A DNA stretch of 64,000 bases, taken from Bradyrhizobium genosp. L (GTDB lineage Bacteria; Pseudomonadota; Alphaproteobacteria; Rhizobiales; Xanthobacteraceae). The position numbers and the translations under genes are program-made. The notes under the pieces were generated by a model, which did no database searches, was not told where the DNA came from, and worked only from the letters and a program-made list of their open reading frames with translations. Numbering within the stretch: position 1 is the stretch's first letter; every line of letters starts with the position of its first letter. Location: contig NZ_CP061378.1 of assembly GCF_015624485.1 (NCBI RefSeq), positions 6,597,501-6,661,500 on the forward strand. Direction: 5' to 3'. Of this stretch, positions 10,813 to 20,181 are shown piece by piece.

Positions 10813-11661
10813 ATGTCCAACCCACCCCCATCGCCGCCTTCGCTGCAGGAGCTGCGCAAGGAGATCGACGCGATCGACGAACAGGTTCACCGCCTGCTGA
10901 TGGCGCGCGGCGACATCATCGACCGGCTGATCCAGGTCAAGAAGACCCAGGAGGTCGGCTCGGCGTTCCGCCCGGCGCGCGAGGCCAGCATGATGCGCGA
11001 GCTGGTGCGGCGGCATCGCGGCATCCTGCCGCTCGACACCATCGAGAGCATCTGGCGCGTCATCATCTCGACGTTCACCTACGTGCAGGCGCCGTTCGCG
11101 GTGCATGCCGACGTCTCCGTCGGCGAGTCCGCGATGCGCGACTCCGCGCGCTTCCATTTCGGCTTCGTGGTGCCTTACGTCTCGCATTTCAGTGCGCAGG
11201 CAGCGGTCGAGGCGGCGGCGAAGTCGAAGGGCGACCTCGCGCTGGTCTCCGCGATCGCGAGCCGCACGCCGTGGTGGAACGCGCTGGAGGCCGATGGCGC
11301 GCCGAAGATCATCGCGCGGCTGCCGTTCCTCGAGCGCGCCGACCACCCCGCCGCGTTGCCGGTGTTCGTGATCTCGCGGGTTGCCGACGATGCCATGGTG
11401 ACGGAGGTGCAGACCTGGAGCGTGCGCGTCTCCGGCTGGAACGCCGACGTCGCCCGCGCCCTTGCGCCACTCGCCGAGATCGTCGCGGTCCCCGACACCG
11501 CCTTCGACGGCGCGGCGCTTTTGGTCTCGGTCTCGGACCACGGCTTCGAGGAGATCAAGCTCGCTCTGATCAAGGCCGGCGCCTCGGTGCGCTCCTCGGC
11601 CCTCGTCGGCAGCCACGCAACGCGCTATACGGTGCCCTCGAACGGGCCGGCCAAGAGCTAG
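10813..11661 (+). CDS. Chorismate mutase (AroQ type) with C-terminal extension
   Basis: 282 residues. The N-terminal 95 carry an AroQ-fold chorismate mutase (ELRKEIDAIDEQVHRLLMAR, with the expected Arg/Lys active-site positions), converting chorismate to prephenate. The remaining 180 residues are a separate alpha/beta domain weakly reminiscent of the prephenate dehydratase region of P-proteins. I see no clear TRF dehydratase motif, so dehydratase activity is not claimed. The start at 10813 (MSNPPPSPPS) begins just before the AroQ domain; a longer reading frame begins in the metX leader but lacks support. First gene of a run with hisC (25 bp gap) and tyrA (1-bp overlap), so it should feed tyrosine synthesis. 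Confidence 0.9.
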   Translation: MSNPPPSPPSLQELRKEIDAIDEQVHRLLMARGDIIDRLIQVKKTQEVGSAFRPAREASMMRELVRRHRGILPLDTIESIWRVIISTFTYVQAPFAVHADVSVGESAMRDSARFHFGFVVPYVSHFSAQAAVEAAAKSKGDLALVSAIASRTPWWNALEADGAPKIIARLPFLERADHPAALPVFVISRVADDAMVTEVQTWSVRVSGWNADVARALAPLAEIVAVPDTAFDGAALLVSVSDHGFEEIKLALIKAGASVRSSALVGSHATRYTVPSNGPAKS

Positions 11662-11685
11662 GCCCGCCGTTACCCGGAGTTGACG

Positions 11686-12783
11686 ATGTCCCGCCCCGTG
11701 CCGAACCCCGGCATTCTCGATATTGCGCCCTACACGCCCGGCAAGAGCCCGGTGCCGGAACCGGGCCGCAAGGTGTTCAAGCTGTCGGCCAACGAGACGC
11801 CGTTCGGTCCCTCGCCGAAGGCGATCGCGGCCTACAAGCAGGCCGCCGACCATCTCGAGGATTATCCGGAGGGCACTTCGCGGGTGCTGCGCGAGGCGAT
11901 CGGCCGCGCCTACGGGCTCGATCCTGATCGCATCATCTGCGGCGCCGGCTCCGATGAGATTCTCAATTTGCTGGCCCACACCTACCTCGCGCCCGGCGAC
12001 GAGGCGATCTCGACCAGCCACGGTTTCCTGGTCTACCCGATCGCGACGATGGCGAACGGTGCCAGGAACGTGGTCGCGGCCGAGAGTAATTTCACCGCCG
12101 ACGTCGACGCCATCCTCAAGGTGGTGACGCCGCGCACGAAGCTGGTCTGGCTCGCCAACCCGAACAATCCGACCGGCACCTATCTGCCGTTCGACGAGGT
12201 CAAGCGGCTGCGCGCCGCGCTGCCTTCGCATGTGCTGCTGGTGCTCGACGCCGCCTACGCCGACTACGTCTCGCGCAACGACTATGAGCTCGGCATCGAG
12301 CTGGTCGCGACCACCGACAACACGGTGGTGACGCACACCTTCTCCAAGATCCACGGCCTTGCCGCACTGCGGATCGGCTGGATGTTCGGGCCGGCGCATA
12401 TCGTCGATGCCTGCAACCGGATCCGCGGTCCATTCAACGTGACGACGCCGGCGATGCTGGCGGCGGTCGCGGCAATCGAGGACACCGCGCATGTACAGAT
12501 GTCGAAGGCGCACACCGAACACTGGCGCAACTGGCTGACCGAGGAGATCGGCAAGCTCGGGCTGAAGGTGACGCCGAGCGTCGCCAATTTCGTGCTGATC
12601 CATTTCCCGACCGACAAAGGCAAGACCTCGGACGAAGCCGACGCCTATCTGACCCGGCGCGGCCTCGTGCTGCGCGCCCTGAAGAACTACAAGTTGCCGC
12701 ATGCGTTGCGCATGACCATTGGCACCGAGGAAGCCAACCGCCTCGTGGTCGAGGCGCTGCGCGACTTCCTGGCCGGAAAGTGA
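11686..12783 (+). CDS. hisC: Histidinol-phosphate / aromatic aminotransferase HisC
   Basis: 365-residue fold-type I PLP aminotransferase. [13 protein letters not shown] near residues 28-40 is the family N-terminal signature, NPNNPTGTY binds substrate/PLP, and the PLP lysine is in [15 protein letters not shown] (about residue 220). It sits between chorismate mutase and tyrA. In this context it probably transaminates prephenate or 4-hydroxyphenylpyruvate as well as, or instead of, histidinol phosphate. A second hisC elsewhere in the chromosome would support a dedicated aromatic role. The ATG at 11686 has a CGGAG site; a TTG two codons earlier is less likely. Confidence 0.95.
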   Translation: MSRPVPNPGILDIAPYTPGKSPVPEPGRKVFKLSANETPFGPSPKAIAAYKQAADHLEDYPEGTSRVLREAIGRAYGLDPDRIICGAGSDEILNLLAHTYLAPGDEAISTSHGFLVYPIATMANGARNVVAAESNFTADVDAILKVVTPRTKLVWLANPNNPTGTYLPFDEVKRLRAALPSHVLLVLDAAYADYVSRNDYELGIELVATTDNTVVTHTFSKIHGLAALRIGWMFGPAHIVDACNRIRGPFNVTTPAMLAAVAAIEDTAHVQMSKAHTEHWRNWLTEEIGKLGLKVTPSVANFVLIHFPTDKGKTSDEADAYLTRRGLVLRALKNYKLPHALRMTIGTEEANRLVVEALRDFLAGK

Positions 12784-13730
12784 TGGCGGACGTGAGCACG
12801 GCTCCCCTCTTCAACCGCATCGCGCTGATCGGCTTCGGCCTGATCGGCGGCTCGATCGCGCGCGGCGCCCGCGCGCAAGGGCTCGCCGGCGAGATCGTGA
12901 CCTCGGCGCGCTCGGAGCAGACACGCGCCCGCGTCGCCGAGCTCGGCATCGTCGACAAGGTGGTCGAGACCAACATCGAGGCGGTGAAGGATGCCGATCT
13001 CGTCATCCTCTGCATTCCCGTCGGCGCCTGCGGTCCGGTCGCGGCCGAGATTGCCGCGCATCTGAAGCCTGGCGCCATCATCTCCGATGTCGGCTCGGTG
13101 AAGGGCGCGATCGTCAAGGACATGGCGCCGCATTTGCCCGAGGGCGTGCACTTCGTGCCGGCGCATCCGGTCGCCGGTACCGAGCATTCGGGTCCGGATT
13201 CCGGCTTCGCGGAGCTGTTCATCAACCGCTGGTGCATCCTGACGCCGCCCGAACGCACCGATCCGGAAGCGACGGCGCGGCTGCGCGCGTTCTGGGCCGG
13301 GCTCGGCGCCAAGGTCGAGATCATGACGCCGGATCATCATGACCTCGTGCTCGCGATCACCAGCCATCTGCCGCATCTGATCGCCTACACCATCGTCGGC
13401 ACCGCCGACGAGCTGGCGCAGGTGACGGAATCCGAGGTGATCAAATTCTCCGCCGGCGGCTTCCGCGACTTCACCCGCATCGCGGCCTCCGATCCGACGA
13501 TGTGGCGCGACGTGTTCCTCGCCAACAAGGACGCCGTGCTGGAAATGCTCGGCACCTTCACGGAGGACCTCTCGAAACTCACCCGCGCGATCCGGCGCGG
13601 CGACGGCGACGCCCTGTTCGACCACTTCACCCGCACCCGCGCCATCCGCCGCGGCATCGTCGAGACCGGCCAGGATTCCGCCGCGCCCGACTTCGGCCGG
13701 CAGCATGGGAATTTGAAGAAGCCGGGCTGA
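12783..13730 (+). CDS. tyrA: Prephenate/arogenate dehydrogenase family protein
   Basis: 315-residue oxidoreductase for the NAD(P)-dependent oxidative decarboxylation of prephenate or arogenate in tyrosine synthesis. N-terminal Rossmann motif IALIGFGLIGGSIARG; catalytic-site segments HPVAGTEHSGP (about residues 123-133) and ITSHLPHLIAY (about 190-200). No ACT regulatory domain is attached. Its ATG overlaps the hisC stop (TGATG), so it is translationally coupled to the aminotransferase. That pairing lets the operon run either the 4-hydroxyphenylpyruvate or the arogenate route. Behind it lies a 367-bp repeat-rich gap and a convergent gene. Confidence 0.95.
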   Translation: MADVSTAPLFNRIALIGFGLIGGSIARGARAQGLAGEIVTSARSEQTRARVAELGIVDKVVETNIEAVKDADLVILCIPVGACGPVAAEIAAHLKPGAIISDVGSVKGAIVKDMAPHLPEGVHFVPAHPVAGTEHSGPDSGFAELFINRWCILTPPERTDPEATARLRAFWAGLGAKVEIMTPDHHDLVLAITSHLPHLIAYTIVGTADELAQVTESEVIKFSAGGFRDFTRIAASDPTMWRDVFLANKDAVLEMLGTFTEDLSKLTRAIRRGDGDALFDHFTRTRAIRRGIVETGQDSAAPDFGRQHGNLKKPG

Positions 13731-13750
13731 TTTGCGGCCGCGCATTCGCC

Positions 13751-13872
13751 GTCGTCCTGGCGAAAGCCAGGACCCATAACCACCGAATGTGATTGTGAAC
13801 GGGATCGCGGCCCCAGCGTCATGCTGCAGCAGGCGGTCGGGGTAATGGGTCCTGGCATTCGCCAGGACGACG
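13751..13872. repeat. Intergenic palindromic repeat, family A
   Basis: Outer arms GTCGTCCTGGCGAAAGCCAG and CTGGCATTCGCCAGGACGAC, inner arms GACCCATAACCACC and GGTAATGGGTC. The gap 13731-14097 holds this element and the next one and no gene. Relatives lie at 34196-34318 and 37254-37371, and a minimal hairpin version at 53799-53825. Confidence 0.8.
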
Positions 13873-13910
13873 GTGAGGATAGTTCTCGATTCACCAACCT
13901 CCACCGCGGT

Positions 13911-14031
13911 GTCATCACCCGCGCATGCGGGTGATCCAGTATTCCAGAGGCGGCTGCGCTTGAGCCGATGAGCGGCGGCGTACTGGGTCGCCCGGTCCAT
14001 GTGCGCAATTGCGCACAGGCCGGGCGATGAC
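13911..14031. repeat. Intergenic palindromic repeat (GTCATCACCCGC type)
   Basis: Arms GTCATCACCCG and CGGGCGATGAC, with the inner palindromes CCCGCGCATGCGGG and TGTGCGCAATTGCGCACA. A degraded family C end (CCCCGGAATGACGAG) follows at about 14056-14071. This packs repeat debris between the convergent tyrA and DUF2125 genes. Confidence 0.6.
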
Positions 14032-14097
14032 AGCGGCAGGTGGGGACGCTTCGCGAGCCCCGGAATGACGAGGGATGGAACGATGGCGCGGCCGCCC

Positions 14098-15285
14098 TCA
14101 GAACAGCGGTGGAATCTGCCCCACTTTCAGCGGGCCCAAGAACACCGCGCCGTCGGCGAAGCGGAGCGGGAAGCTGCGGGCCTTCTTGCCTTCGAGCACG
14201 GCTTCCTTGCCGAGCGAATTGATGCCGGCGGTGATGCCGGCATTGGCGTTCTGCTTGATCGCCTTGCCGAGGCCGGGGATCGCGCGATCCAGCGCACCGA
14301 ACAGGTTGTTGATGTCCTGGCTCTTCACGCCGGGCGCGACGCGGTCGAGCGTCGACTGCGGCACGCCGTCCTCCAGCATCTTGTCGATGCCGAGCGCCGG
14401 GATCACGCGCTCGAGGCCGGCGACCGTCATCTGCAGCTCGCCCTCGATCCGCCCCTGCGCGTTCAGCCGCAAGGTGCCGGCGGCGACCGAGAGCACGTCG
14501 CCCTGCTCGATCCGCGACTGCATGATCTCGACACTGCCGTTGGCCGCCTGGATTTCGCGGAAACGATCCGGCCACGGCTTTGGCGAAAGGTCCTTCAATC
14601 CGTTCAGTCGCGCATGGATATCGGCATTGAATGCCTGCGCCAGCAACGGATGCACGTCCTGCAAGGTGCCGCCATTGATCTGGAGCACGGTCTCGATCGC
14701 CGGACTGTCGGGGGTCGGCCCGTCGACCTGCCGGCCGTGCAGTTCGACATGCGCGGCGCGCGCCAGCGGCGCCGGCACGGCGCCGCCGATCCGGTCGATG
14801 GCGAGATCGTCGAACACCAGGGAGGCGCGCTGCGGCACCGCCGGCAGCCCGAACACGCTGCTCTGCCCCAAGCGCCAGTTGACCGACAGCGACGGCTGCG
14901 CATTGCGCTCGGCGATCGTCGCCGGCCCCTTGAACTCCGCGATCACCCGCTTCGGATCGTAGATCTGCGCCACCACCAGGATCTCGGCGAGCCGCGCCAC
15001 GAAGGAATCCTGCGGCGACGCGGTCTGCGAGACCAGCATCACGCTCGGGTCCGTGCAGCGGATCTCGAGCCGGAACGGGTAACCCGCCACCGAGCGGTTG
15101 CCGCAATCGTAGACCCGGCCGGCCCTGGCCTCCTGCGCGCGCCAGGCATCGGCCTGCACGCCGACCTGGGAAGCGGCAAAGAACCAGAAGCCGCTCCACG
15201 CGATCGCGGCGACGAGCACGAAGATGGGCGCGGCGTAAAGGCCGGCGCGCGAGCGGCGGCGCGGCGTGGAGGTCAAATCGGACAT
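14098..15285 (-). CDS. DUF2125 domain-containing protein
   Basis: 395-residue protein with a basic N-terminus (TPRRRSRAG), one membrane helix (APIFVLVAAIAWSGFWFFA, residues 18-36) and a large periplasmic part. The part after the helix has the pattern of the DUF2125 family of Rhizobiales, whose repeated AsmA/lipid-transfer-like beta strands suggest an envelope role. A Gly/Asn-rich stretch near the C-terminus (about 345-370) is unusual in composition. The start at 15285 has AGGGAC upstream; longer frames lack this. It is divergent from the ChaC-like gene with 131 bp between start codons. Function is unknown. Confidence 0.85.
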   Translation of the reverse strand: MSDLTSTPRRRSRAGLYAAPIFVLVAAIAWSGFWFFAASQVGVQADAWRAQEARAGRVYDCGNRSVAGYPFRLEIRCTDPSVMLVSQTASPQDSFVARLAEILVVAQIYDPKRVIAEFKGPATIAERNAQPSLSVNWRLGQSSVFGLPAVPQRASLVFDDLAIDRIGGAVPAPLARAAHVELHGRQVDGPTPDSPAIETVLQINGGTLQDVHPLLAQAFNADIHARLNGLKDLSPKPWPDRFREIQAANGSVEIMQSRIEQGDVLSVAAGTLRLNAQGRIEGELQMTVAGLERVIPALGIDKMLEDGVPQSTLDRVAPGVKSQDINNLFGALDRAIPGLGKAIKQNANAGITAGINSLGKEAVLEGKKARSFPLRFADGAVFLGPLKVGQIPPLF

Positions 15286-15416
15286 GCGGGTCCCTTTGGC
15301 GCGCGAATTTGTCAAATCTAAGCGGCACCAAGCCTCGAGCATCCCGCGAGCAACTGTCGGAAACAGCACGGAATCCACTTCGCTTGGGCGGTTTGTTCTG
15401 CTAGCCCATCCGCGCA

Positions 15417-16010
15417 ATGGCAGCAAACCCCCTTAAGTCTGAGACCGCCGACGGCGAGCTCTGGGTGTTCGGCTACGGCTCGCTGATGTGGAAGCCGGGG
15501 TTCGAGTTCCTGGAACAGGTGCCGGCGCGGCTGATCGGCGAGCATCGCGCACTCTGCGTCTATTCCTTCGATCACCGCGGCACGCCGGAGAAGCCCGGCC
15601 TGGTGCTCGGGCTCGACCGCGGCGGCGCCTGCCGCGGCATCGCATTCCGCGTCGCGGCTCACTTGCGCAACGACACCATCGCTTACTTGCGCGCGCGCGA
15701 GCAGACCACCAATGTCTATCGCGAGGTGATGCGCTCGGTGTGGCTGGAGAACGAGGCGCGCAAGCGCGTCTCCGCGCTCGCCTACGTCGTCGACCGCGGC
15801 CATGTGCAATATGCCGGAAGGCTGTCGCTCGCCGAGCAGGTGCGCTTCGTGCAGCAGGGCCACGGCCGCTCCGGCAACAACCGCGACTACGTGCTCTCGA
15901 CGGTGGCCGCGATCGAGAAGCAGGGCTTTCGCGACGCGCCGCTGCACCAGCTCGCGGCGATGCTGCATGCGGCGGGCACCATGCATCGCGAGGCTGCCCG
16001 GGACCCGTAG
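15417..16010 (+). CDS. Gamma-glutamylcyclotransferase (ChaC-like)
   Basis: 197-residue cytoplasmic enzyme of the ChaC group, which release 5-oxoproline from glutathione. The glycine-rich substrate loop VFGYGSLMWKPGFEF (about residues 18-32) is diagnostic, and the family C-terminal segment YVLSTVAAIEKQGFRDAPLHQL is intact. The conserved acid is expected in the central barrel after CRGIAFRV. The ATG at 15417 is the first in frame. The stop codon TAG is part of the flanking family B repeat (GTAGGATGGGTGG), so the last residues end exactly at the repeat boundary. Confidence 0.92.
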   Translation: MAANPLKSETADGELWVFGYGSLMWKPGFEFLEQVPARLIGEHRALCVYSFDHRGTPEKPGLVLGLDRGGACRGIAFRVAAHLRNDTIAYLRAREQTTNVYREVMRSVWLENEARKRVSALAYVVDRGHVQYAGRLSLAEQVRFVQQGHGRSGNNRDYVLSTVAAIEKQGFRDAPLHQLAAMLHAAGTMHREAARDP

Positions 16011-16091
16011 GATGGGTGGAGCGTAGCGATACCCATCATCGTGCCGCGCGGATAAAAGCTGATGGGTATCGCTTCGCTCCACCCATCCTAC
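16007..16091. repeat. Intergenic palindromic repeat, family B
   Basis: Arms GTAGGATGGGTGGAGCGTAG and the complementary CGCTCCACCCATCCTAC, with inner GATACCCATCA/TGATGGGTATC. Its left edge contributes the stop codon of the upstream cyclotransferase gene. A second copy is at 35286-35370. Confidence 0.85.
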
Positions 16092-16183
16092 ATTGCCCAA
16101 TTGTTGCCGGATCGACCACTTTCCGCGCGAAGTGGCATGCATCCGATCAATCACGGCGGAGGTGTGGCGGCGGCCTGTGACAT

Positions 16184-16212
16184 TTGGGCTTTTGCATTAC
16201 CGCACCGATATA
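16184..16212 (+). promoter_or_regulatory. Candidate promoter of RND permease gene
   Basis: TTGGGC, a 17-bp spacer and GATATA lie 36 bp upstream of the permease ATG in a locally AT-rich stretch. The -35 is a partial match. This supports the start at 16248 rather than the longer frame that begins in the repeat. Confidence 0.35.
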
Positions 16213-16247
16213 TAGAAGCTGACCTCAACGACGCCGTCGCTGATAGC

Positions 16248-19200
16248 ATGAACCTCTCCGCTCCCTTTGTCCGCCGACCGGTCGGCACCACGCTGCTGTC
16301 GCTCGGGCTCGTGGTGGCCGGCGTCATCGCGTTTTTCAAGCTGCCGGTCTCGCCGCTGCCCGATGTCGATATTCCGACCATCCTGGTGCAGGCGGCGCTG
16401 CCTGGCGCCAGTCCCGCCGACGTCGCCTCCACCGTGGCGAGCCCGCTGGAGCGCCACCTCGGCCAGATCGCCAGCGTCACCGAGATGACCTCGCAGAGCT
16501 CGCTCGGCACCGCGCGCATCACGCTGCAGTTCGACATCGGCCGCGACATCAACGGCGCGGCGCGCGACGTGCAGGCGGCGATCAACGCGGCGCGCGCCGA
16601 TCTGCCGACCAGCCTGCGCAGCAATCCGACCTATCGCAAATTCAACCCCGCCTCGGCGCCGATCCTGATCTACACGCTGACCTCGGACACGCTGACGCCG
16701 GCCGAGCTCTACGATGCCGCCTCCACCGTGCTGGCGCAAAAGCTGTCGCAGGTCGAGGGCGTCGGCGAGGTCTCGGTCGGCGGCGGCTCGCTGCCCGCGG
16801 TGCGGGTCGAACTCACGCCATCGGCGCTCTACAAATACGGCATCGGGCTCGAGGACGTGCGCGCCGCGCTGACCAGCGCCAATGCGCACAGCCCGAAGGG
16901 CGGCATCGATGTCGGCGGCCAGCGCTACCAGCTCTATGCCAACGACCAGGCCCGCAAGGCGGAGGACTACAAGCCGCTGGTGGTGGCCTACCGCAACGGC
17001 GCCGCGGTGCGCCTCACCGATGTCGGCGAGGTCATCGATTCCGTGGAGAATGCCCGCACGCTCGGCCTCGCCAACGGCAAGCCGGCGATCGTGATGATCG
17101 TGTACCGGCAGCCCGGCGCCAACATCATCAACATGGTCGACAAGGTGAAGGGCCTGATGCCGCAGCTGAAGGCCTCGGTCTCGCCGGCGATCGACATCAC
17201 GCTGGCGGTCGACCGCTCGCAGACCATCCGGGCCTCGCTGCACGACGTCGAGATCACGCTGCTGGTCGCCGTCGCGCTGGTGATCCTGGTGGTGTTCGCG
17301 TTCCTGCGCAATGCGCGCGCCACGCTGGTGCCGGTGGTCGCGGTCGGCGTGTCGCTGATCGCGACCTTCGCGGTGATGTACCTGCTCGGCTACAGTCTCG
17401 ACATCTTCTCGCTGATGGCGCTGACGGTGGCGACCGGATTCGTGGTCGACGACGCCATCGTGGTGCTGGAGAACATCACCCGCCACATGGATGCCGGGAT
17501 GTCGCGGCTGGAGGCGACGCTGCTCGGCGCCCGCGAGGTCGGCTTCACCGTGCTGTCGATGAGCGTGTCGCTGGTCGCGGTGTTCGTGCCGATCCTCTTG
17601 ATGGGCGGCCTGGTCGGTCGCCTGTTTCGCGAATTCGCCATGACGATCACGATCGCGGTCGTGATCTCGCTGGTGGTCTCGCTGACCACGACGCCGATGA
17701 TGTGCTCGGTGCTGTTGCGGCGCGAACACGGCGAACAGCACGGACGGATCTACCGGATCAACGAGTGGATGTTCGAGACGATGCTGGCCGGCTACCGGCG
17801 CACGCTCGGCATCGCGCTGCGCCATCCGTTGCTGGTGATCCTGATCCTCGGCACCACGCTCTACATGAACTTCCATCTCTACGCGGTGGTGCCGAAGGGC
17901 TTTGTGCCGCAGCAGGACACGGGCCTGCTGATCGGCTCGATCCAGGCCGACCAGAGCACCTCGTTCCAGTTGATGAAGGCGAAGCTCACGCAGTTCATCG
18001 AGATCGTCAAAACCGATCCGGCGGTGGCAACCGCGGTCGGCTTCACCGGCGGCGGTGGCGGCCCGGGACCGGGCGGCGCTACCAACACCGGCACGGTGTT
18101 CGCCTCGCTGAAGCCGATCGCCGAGCGCAAGCTGCGGGCCGACCAGGTGATCGAGCGGCTGCGCGGCCGGCTCGCGGAAGTCGCCGGCGCCACGCTGTTC
18201 CTGCAATCGATCGGCGACCTCGGCGCCGGCGGACGCTCCGGCAACGCGGCCTATCAATACACGCTGCAGGGCTCGACCGTCGAGGAGCTCAACGAGTGGA
18301 CGCCGAAGCTCGTCTCGGCATTGCAGAAGGAGCCGACGCTGGCCGACGTCAACAGCGATCAGCAGAACAAGGCGCTGCAGACCAATCTGGTGATCGATCG
18401 CGACCAGGCGTCGCGCCTCGGCCTCACGGTGAGCCAGCTCGACAATACGCTTTACGACGCGTTCGGGCAGCGCCAGGTCTCGACCATCTTCGTCGCGCGC
18501 AACCAGTACCACGTCATCATGGAGGTGGCGCCGCGCTACTCGCAGGATCCGGAGACCTTAAAGCAGGTCTACATCTCGACGTCGGGCGGATCGGCGAGCG
18601 GCTCGCAGGCGACCAACGCGGTGGCCGGAACGACCGCCTCGTCGTCGCAGAAGAGCTCGGTCTCTTCGGTCGCCGCCAGTGTGGTGCGCAACCAGGCCAA
18701 CAACTCGATCGGCGCGACCGGCAAGGGCGTCGCCTCGACCGGAACCGCGGTCAGCACCAACCAGGAGACCATGATCCCGCTGTCGAGCGTCGCCCGCTTC
18801 GAGCACGGCGTGACGCCGCTTTCGGTCAACCACCAGGATCTCCTGGTCGCGAGCACGATCTCGTTCAACCTGGCGCCGGGCGCCTCACTGAGCACGGCGA
18901 CCACGGTGATCGACAACACGATGCGCGCGATCGAAGTGCCGTCGGACATTCATGGCGGATTTTCCGGCCAGGCCAAGATTTTCCAGCAGTCGATGGCGAA
19001 CGAGCTGTATGTGATCCTCGCGGCATTCGCCATCATCTACATCTCGCTCGGGATGCTCTACGAGAGCTACATCCACCCCTTGACGATCCTTTCCACCCTG
19101 CCCTCCGCCGGCGTCGGCGCGGTGGCGGCGCTGATGCTGTCGCACACCGATTTCGACATCATCGGAGCGATCGGCGTCATCCTCCTGATCGGTATCGTCA

Positions 19201-19553
19201 AGAAGAACGCGATCATGATGATCGACTTCGCGCTCGACGCCGAACGCCAGCGCGGGCTGTCGTCGCGGGATGCGATCTATGAAGCCTGCCTGATGCGGTT
19301 CCGGCCGATCATGATGACGACGCTCGCCTCGCTGTTCGGCGCGGTGCCGCTGATGATCGGCTTCGGCGAAGGCAGCGAGCTGCGCCAGCCGCTCGGCATC
19401 GCGATCTTCGGCGGGCTGATCCTGAGCCAGATCCTGACACTCTATACGACGCCGGTGGTCTATCTCTATCTCGATCGCGCGCGGCTCTGGAGCCAGCGGC
19501 GGCGCGAGGCGCGCCGTGCGCGGCGGGCGGCTGTGAGCCGGGCCGGTCGTTGA
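16248..19553 (+). CDS. RND-family efflux permease (HAE1/MdtB-C type) with low-complexity insertion
   Basis: 1101-residue inner-membrane proton-driven multidrug exporter subunit. It begins MNLSAPFVRRPVGTTLLSLG, the standard first helix. The proton-relay Asp-Asp is in GFVVDDAIVVLENI (about residue 405), and TM helices and the GAVPLMIGFGEGSELRQPLG signature are intact. Family members are about 1040 residues. The excess is a Ser/Thr/Gly/Ala-rich insertion at about residues 780-840 (18585-18775) in the second periplasmic porter half. No membrane-fusion adaptor or outer-membrane channel gene is adjacent, so partners must be encoded elsewhere. A frame extending 62 codons upstream runs through the family B repeat and is rejected as the start. 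Confidence 0.93.
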   Translation: MNLSAPFVRRPVGTTLLSLGLVVAGVIAFFKLPVSPLPDVDIPTILVQAALPGASPADVASTVASPLERHLGQIASVTEMTSQSSLGTARITLQFDIGRDINGAARDVQAAINAARADLPTSLRSNPTYRKFNPASAPILIYTLTSDTLTPAELYDAASTVLAQKLSQVEGVGEVSVGGGSLPAVRVELTPSALYKYGIGLEDVRAALTSANAHSPKGGIDVGGQRYQLYANDQARKAEDYKPLVVAYRNGAAVRLTDVGEVIDSVENARTLGLANGKPAIVMIVYRQPGANIINMVDKVKGLMPQLKASVSPAIDITLAVDRSQTIRASLHDVEITLLVAVALVILVVFAFLRNARATLVPVVAVGVSLIATFAVMYLLGYSLDIFSLMALTVATGFVVDDAIVVLENITRHMDAGMSRLEATLLGAREVGFTVLSMSVSLVAVFVPILLMGGLVGRLFREFAMTITIAVVISLVVSLTTTPMMCSVLLRREHGEQHGRIYRINEWMFETMLAGYRRTLGIALRHPLLVILILGTTLYMNFHLYAVVPKGFVPQQDTGLLIGSIQADQSTSFQLMKAKLTQFIEIVKTDPAVATAVGFTGGGGGPGPGGATNTGTVFASLKPIAERKLRADQVIERLRGRLAEVAGATLFLQSIGDLGAGGRSGNAAYQYTLQGSTVEELNEWTPKLVSALQKEPTLADVNSDQQNKALQTNLVIDRDQASRLGLTVSQLDNTLYDAFGQRQVSTIFVARNQYHVIMEVAPRYSQDPETLKQVYISTSGGSASGSQATNAVAGTTASSSQKSSVSSVAASVVRNQANNSIGATGKGVASTGTAVSTNQETMIPLSSVARFEHGVTPLSVNHQDLLVASTISFNLAPGASLSTATTVIDNTMRAIEVPSDIHGGFSGQAKIFQQSMANELYVILAAFAIIYISLGMLYESYIHPLTILSTLPSAGVGAVAALMLSHTDFDIIGAIGVILLIGIVKKNAIMMIDFALDAERQRGLSSRDAIYEACLMRFRPIMMTTLASLFGAVPLMIGFGEGSELRQPLGIAIFGGLILSQILTLYTTPVVYLYLDRARLWSQRRREARRARRAAVSRAGR

Positions 19554-19607
19554 CAGGCCGACGCCGATGTTGCCAACTTGGAGTCTTCGCCGAAAGGGAC
19601 GAAACCC

Positions 19608-20069
19608 GTGACCGTCGCGCCGGAACTCGCAGTCTCGCGCTGGTTCAACAGCGAGCCGCTGACATTGGCCGCGCTACGCGGCCGGCCCGTGCTGCTGCAT
19701 GCGTTCCAGATGCTGTGCCCGGGATGCGTGTCGCATGGCACGCCGCAGACCCAGCGCGCGCATGAGCTGTTCAAACATTCCGACTTGCAGGTGATCGGGC
19801 TGCACACGGTGTTCGAGCACCACGCCGCGATGACGCCGGTGTCGCTGGAGGCCTTCATCCACGAGTACCGGCTGAGCTTCCCGATCGGCGTCGACGAGGC
19901 CGGCGACGGCACGCCGATCCCGCTCACCATGCAGCGCTACGGCATGCAGGGCACGCCGACCAGCATCCTGATCGGGCGCGACGGCACTATCGTGCACCAC
20001 GGCTTCGGGCAGCAGAGCGACATGGCGCTGGGCGCGATCATCGCTGCCGAATTGGCTGCGCCGCACTGA
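19608..20069 (+). CDS. Redoxin/thioredoxin-like protein with CxxC
   Basis: 153-residue thioredoxin-fold protein of the AhpC/TSA-redoxin group. LHAFQMLCPGCVSHGTPQTQ supplies the CPGC redox centre at about residues 37-40, followed by GTPTSILIGRDG with the cis-proline. No signal peptide is seen, so the protein is probably cytoplasmic. The GTG start at 19608 has an AAAGGGA site about 9 bp upstream; an in-frame TTG at 19578 gives 10 extra residues and is the alternative. It follows the RND gene by 54 bp in the same direction and may be cotranscribed. A thiol peroxidase or disulfide-reductase role is family inference. Confidence 0.82.
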   Translation: MTVAPELAVSRWFNSEPLTLAALRGRPVLLHAFQMLCPGCVSHGTPQTQRAHELFKHSDLQVIGLHTVFEHHAAMTPVSLEAFIHEYRLSFPIGVDEAGDGTPIPLTMQRYGMQGTPTSILIGRDGTIVHHGFGQQSDMALGAIIAAELAAPH

Positions 20070-20181
20070 CGATGCCGGGCCGCCCCGGCTGCAACCCGGC
20101 TCATACGACTGCGTTATGACGGCGTCGCGCAATGCGTGCTAGCGTTTCGCCAATCGACGCGATCGCGACCGGGAGGTATCC

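Noticed and set aside
16197..18512. 771-residue minus-strand frame opposite the RND gene
   Set aside because: Repetitive His/Arg/Asp-rich antisense translation; no recognised motif.
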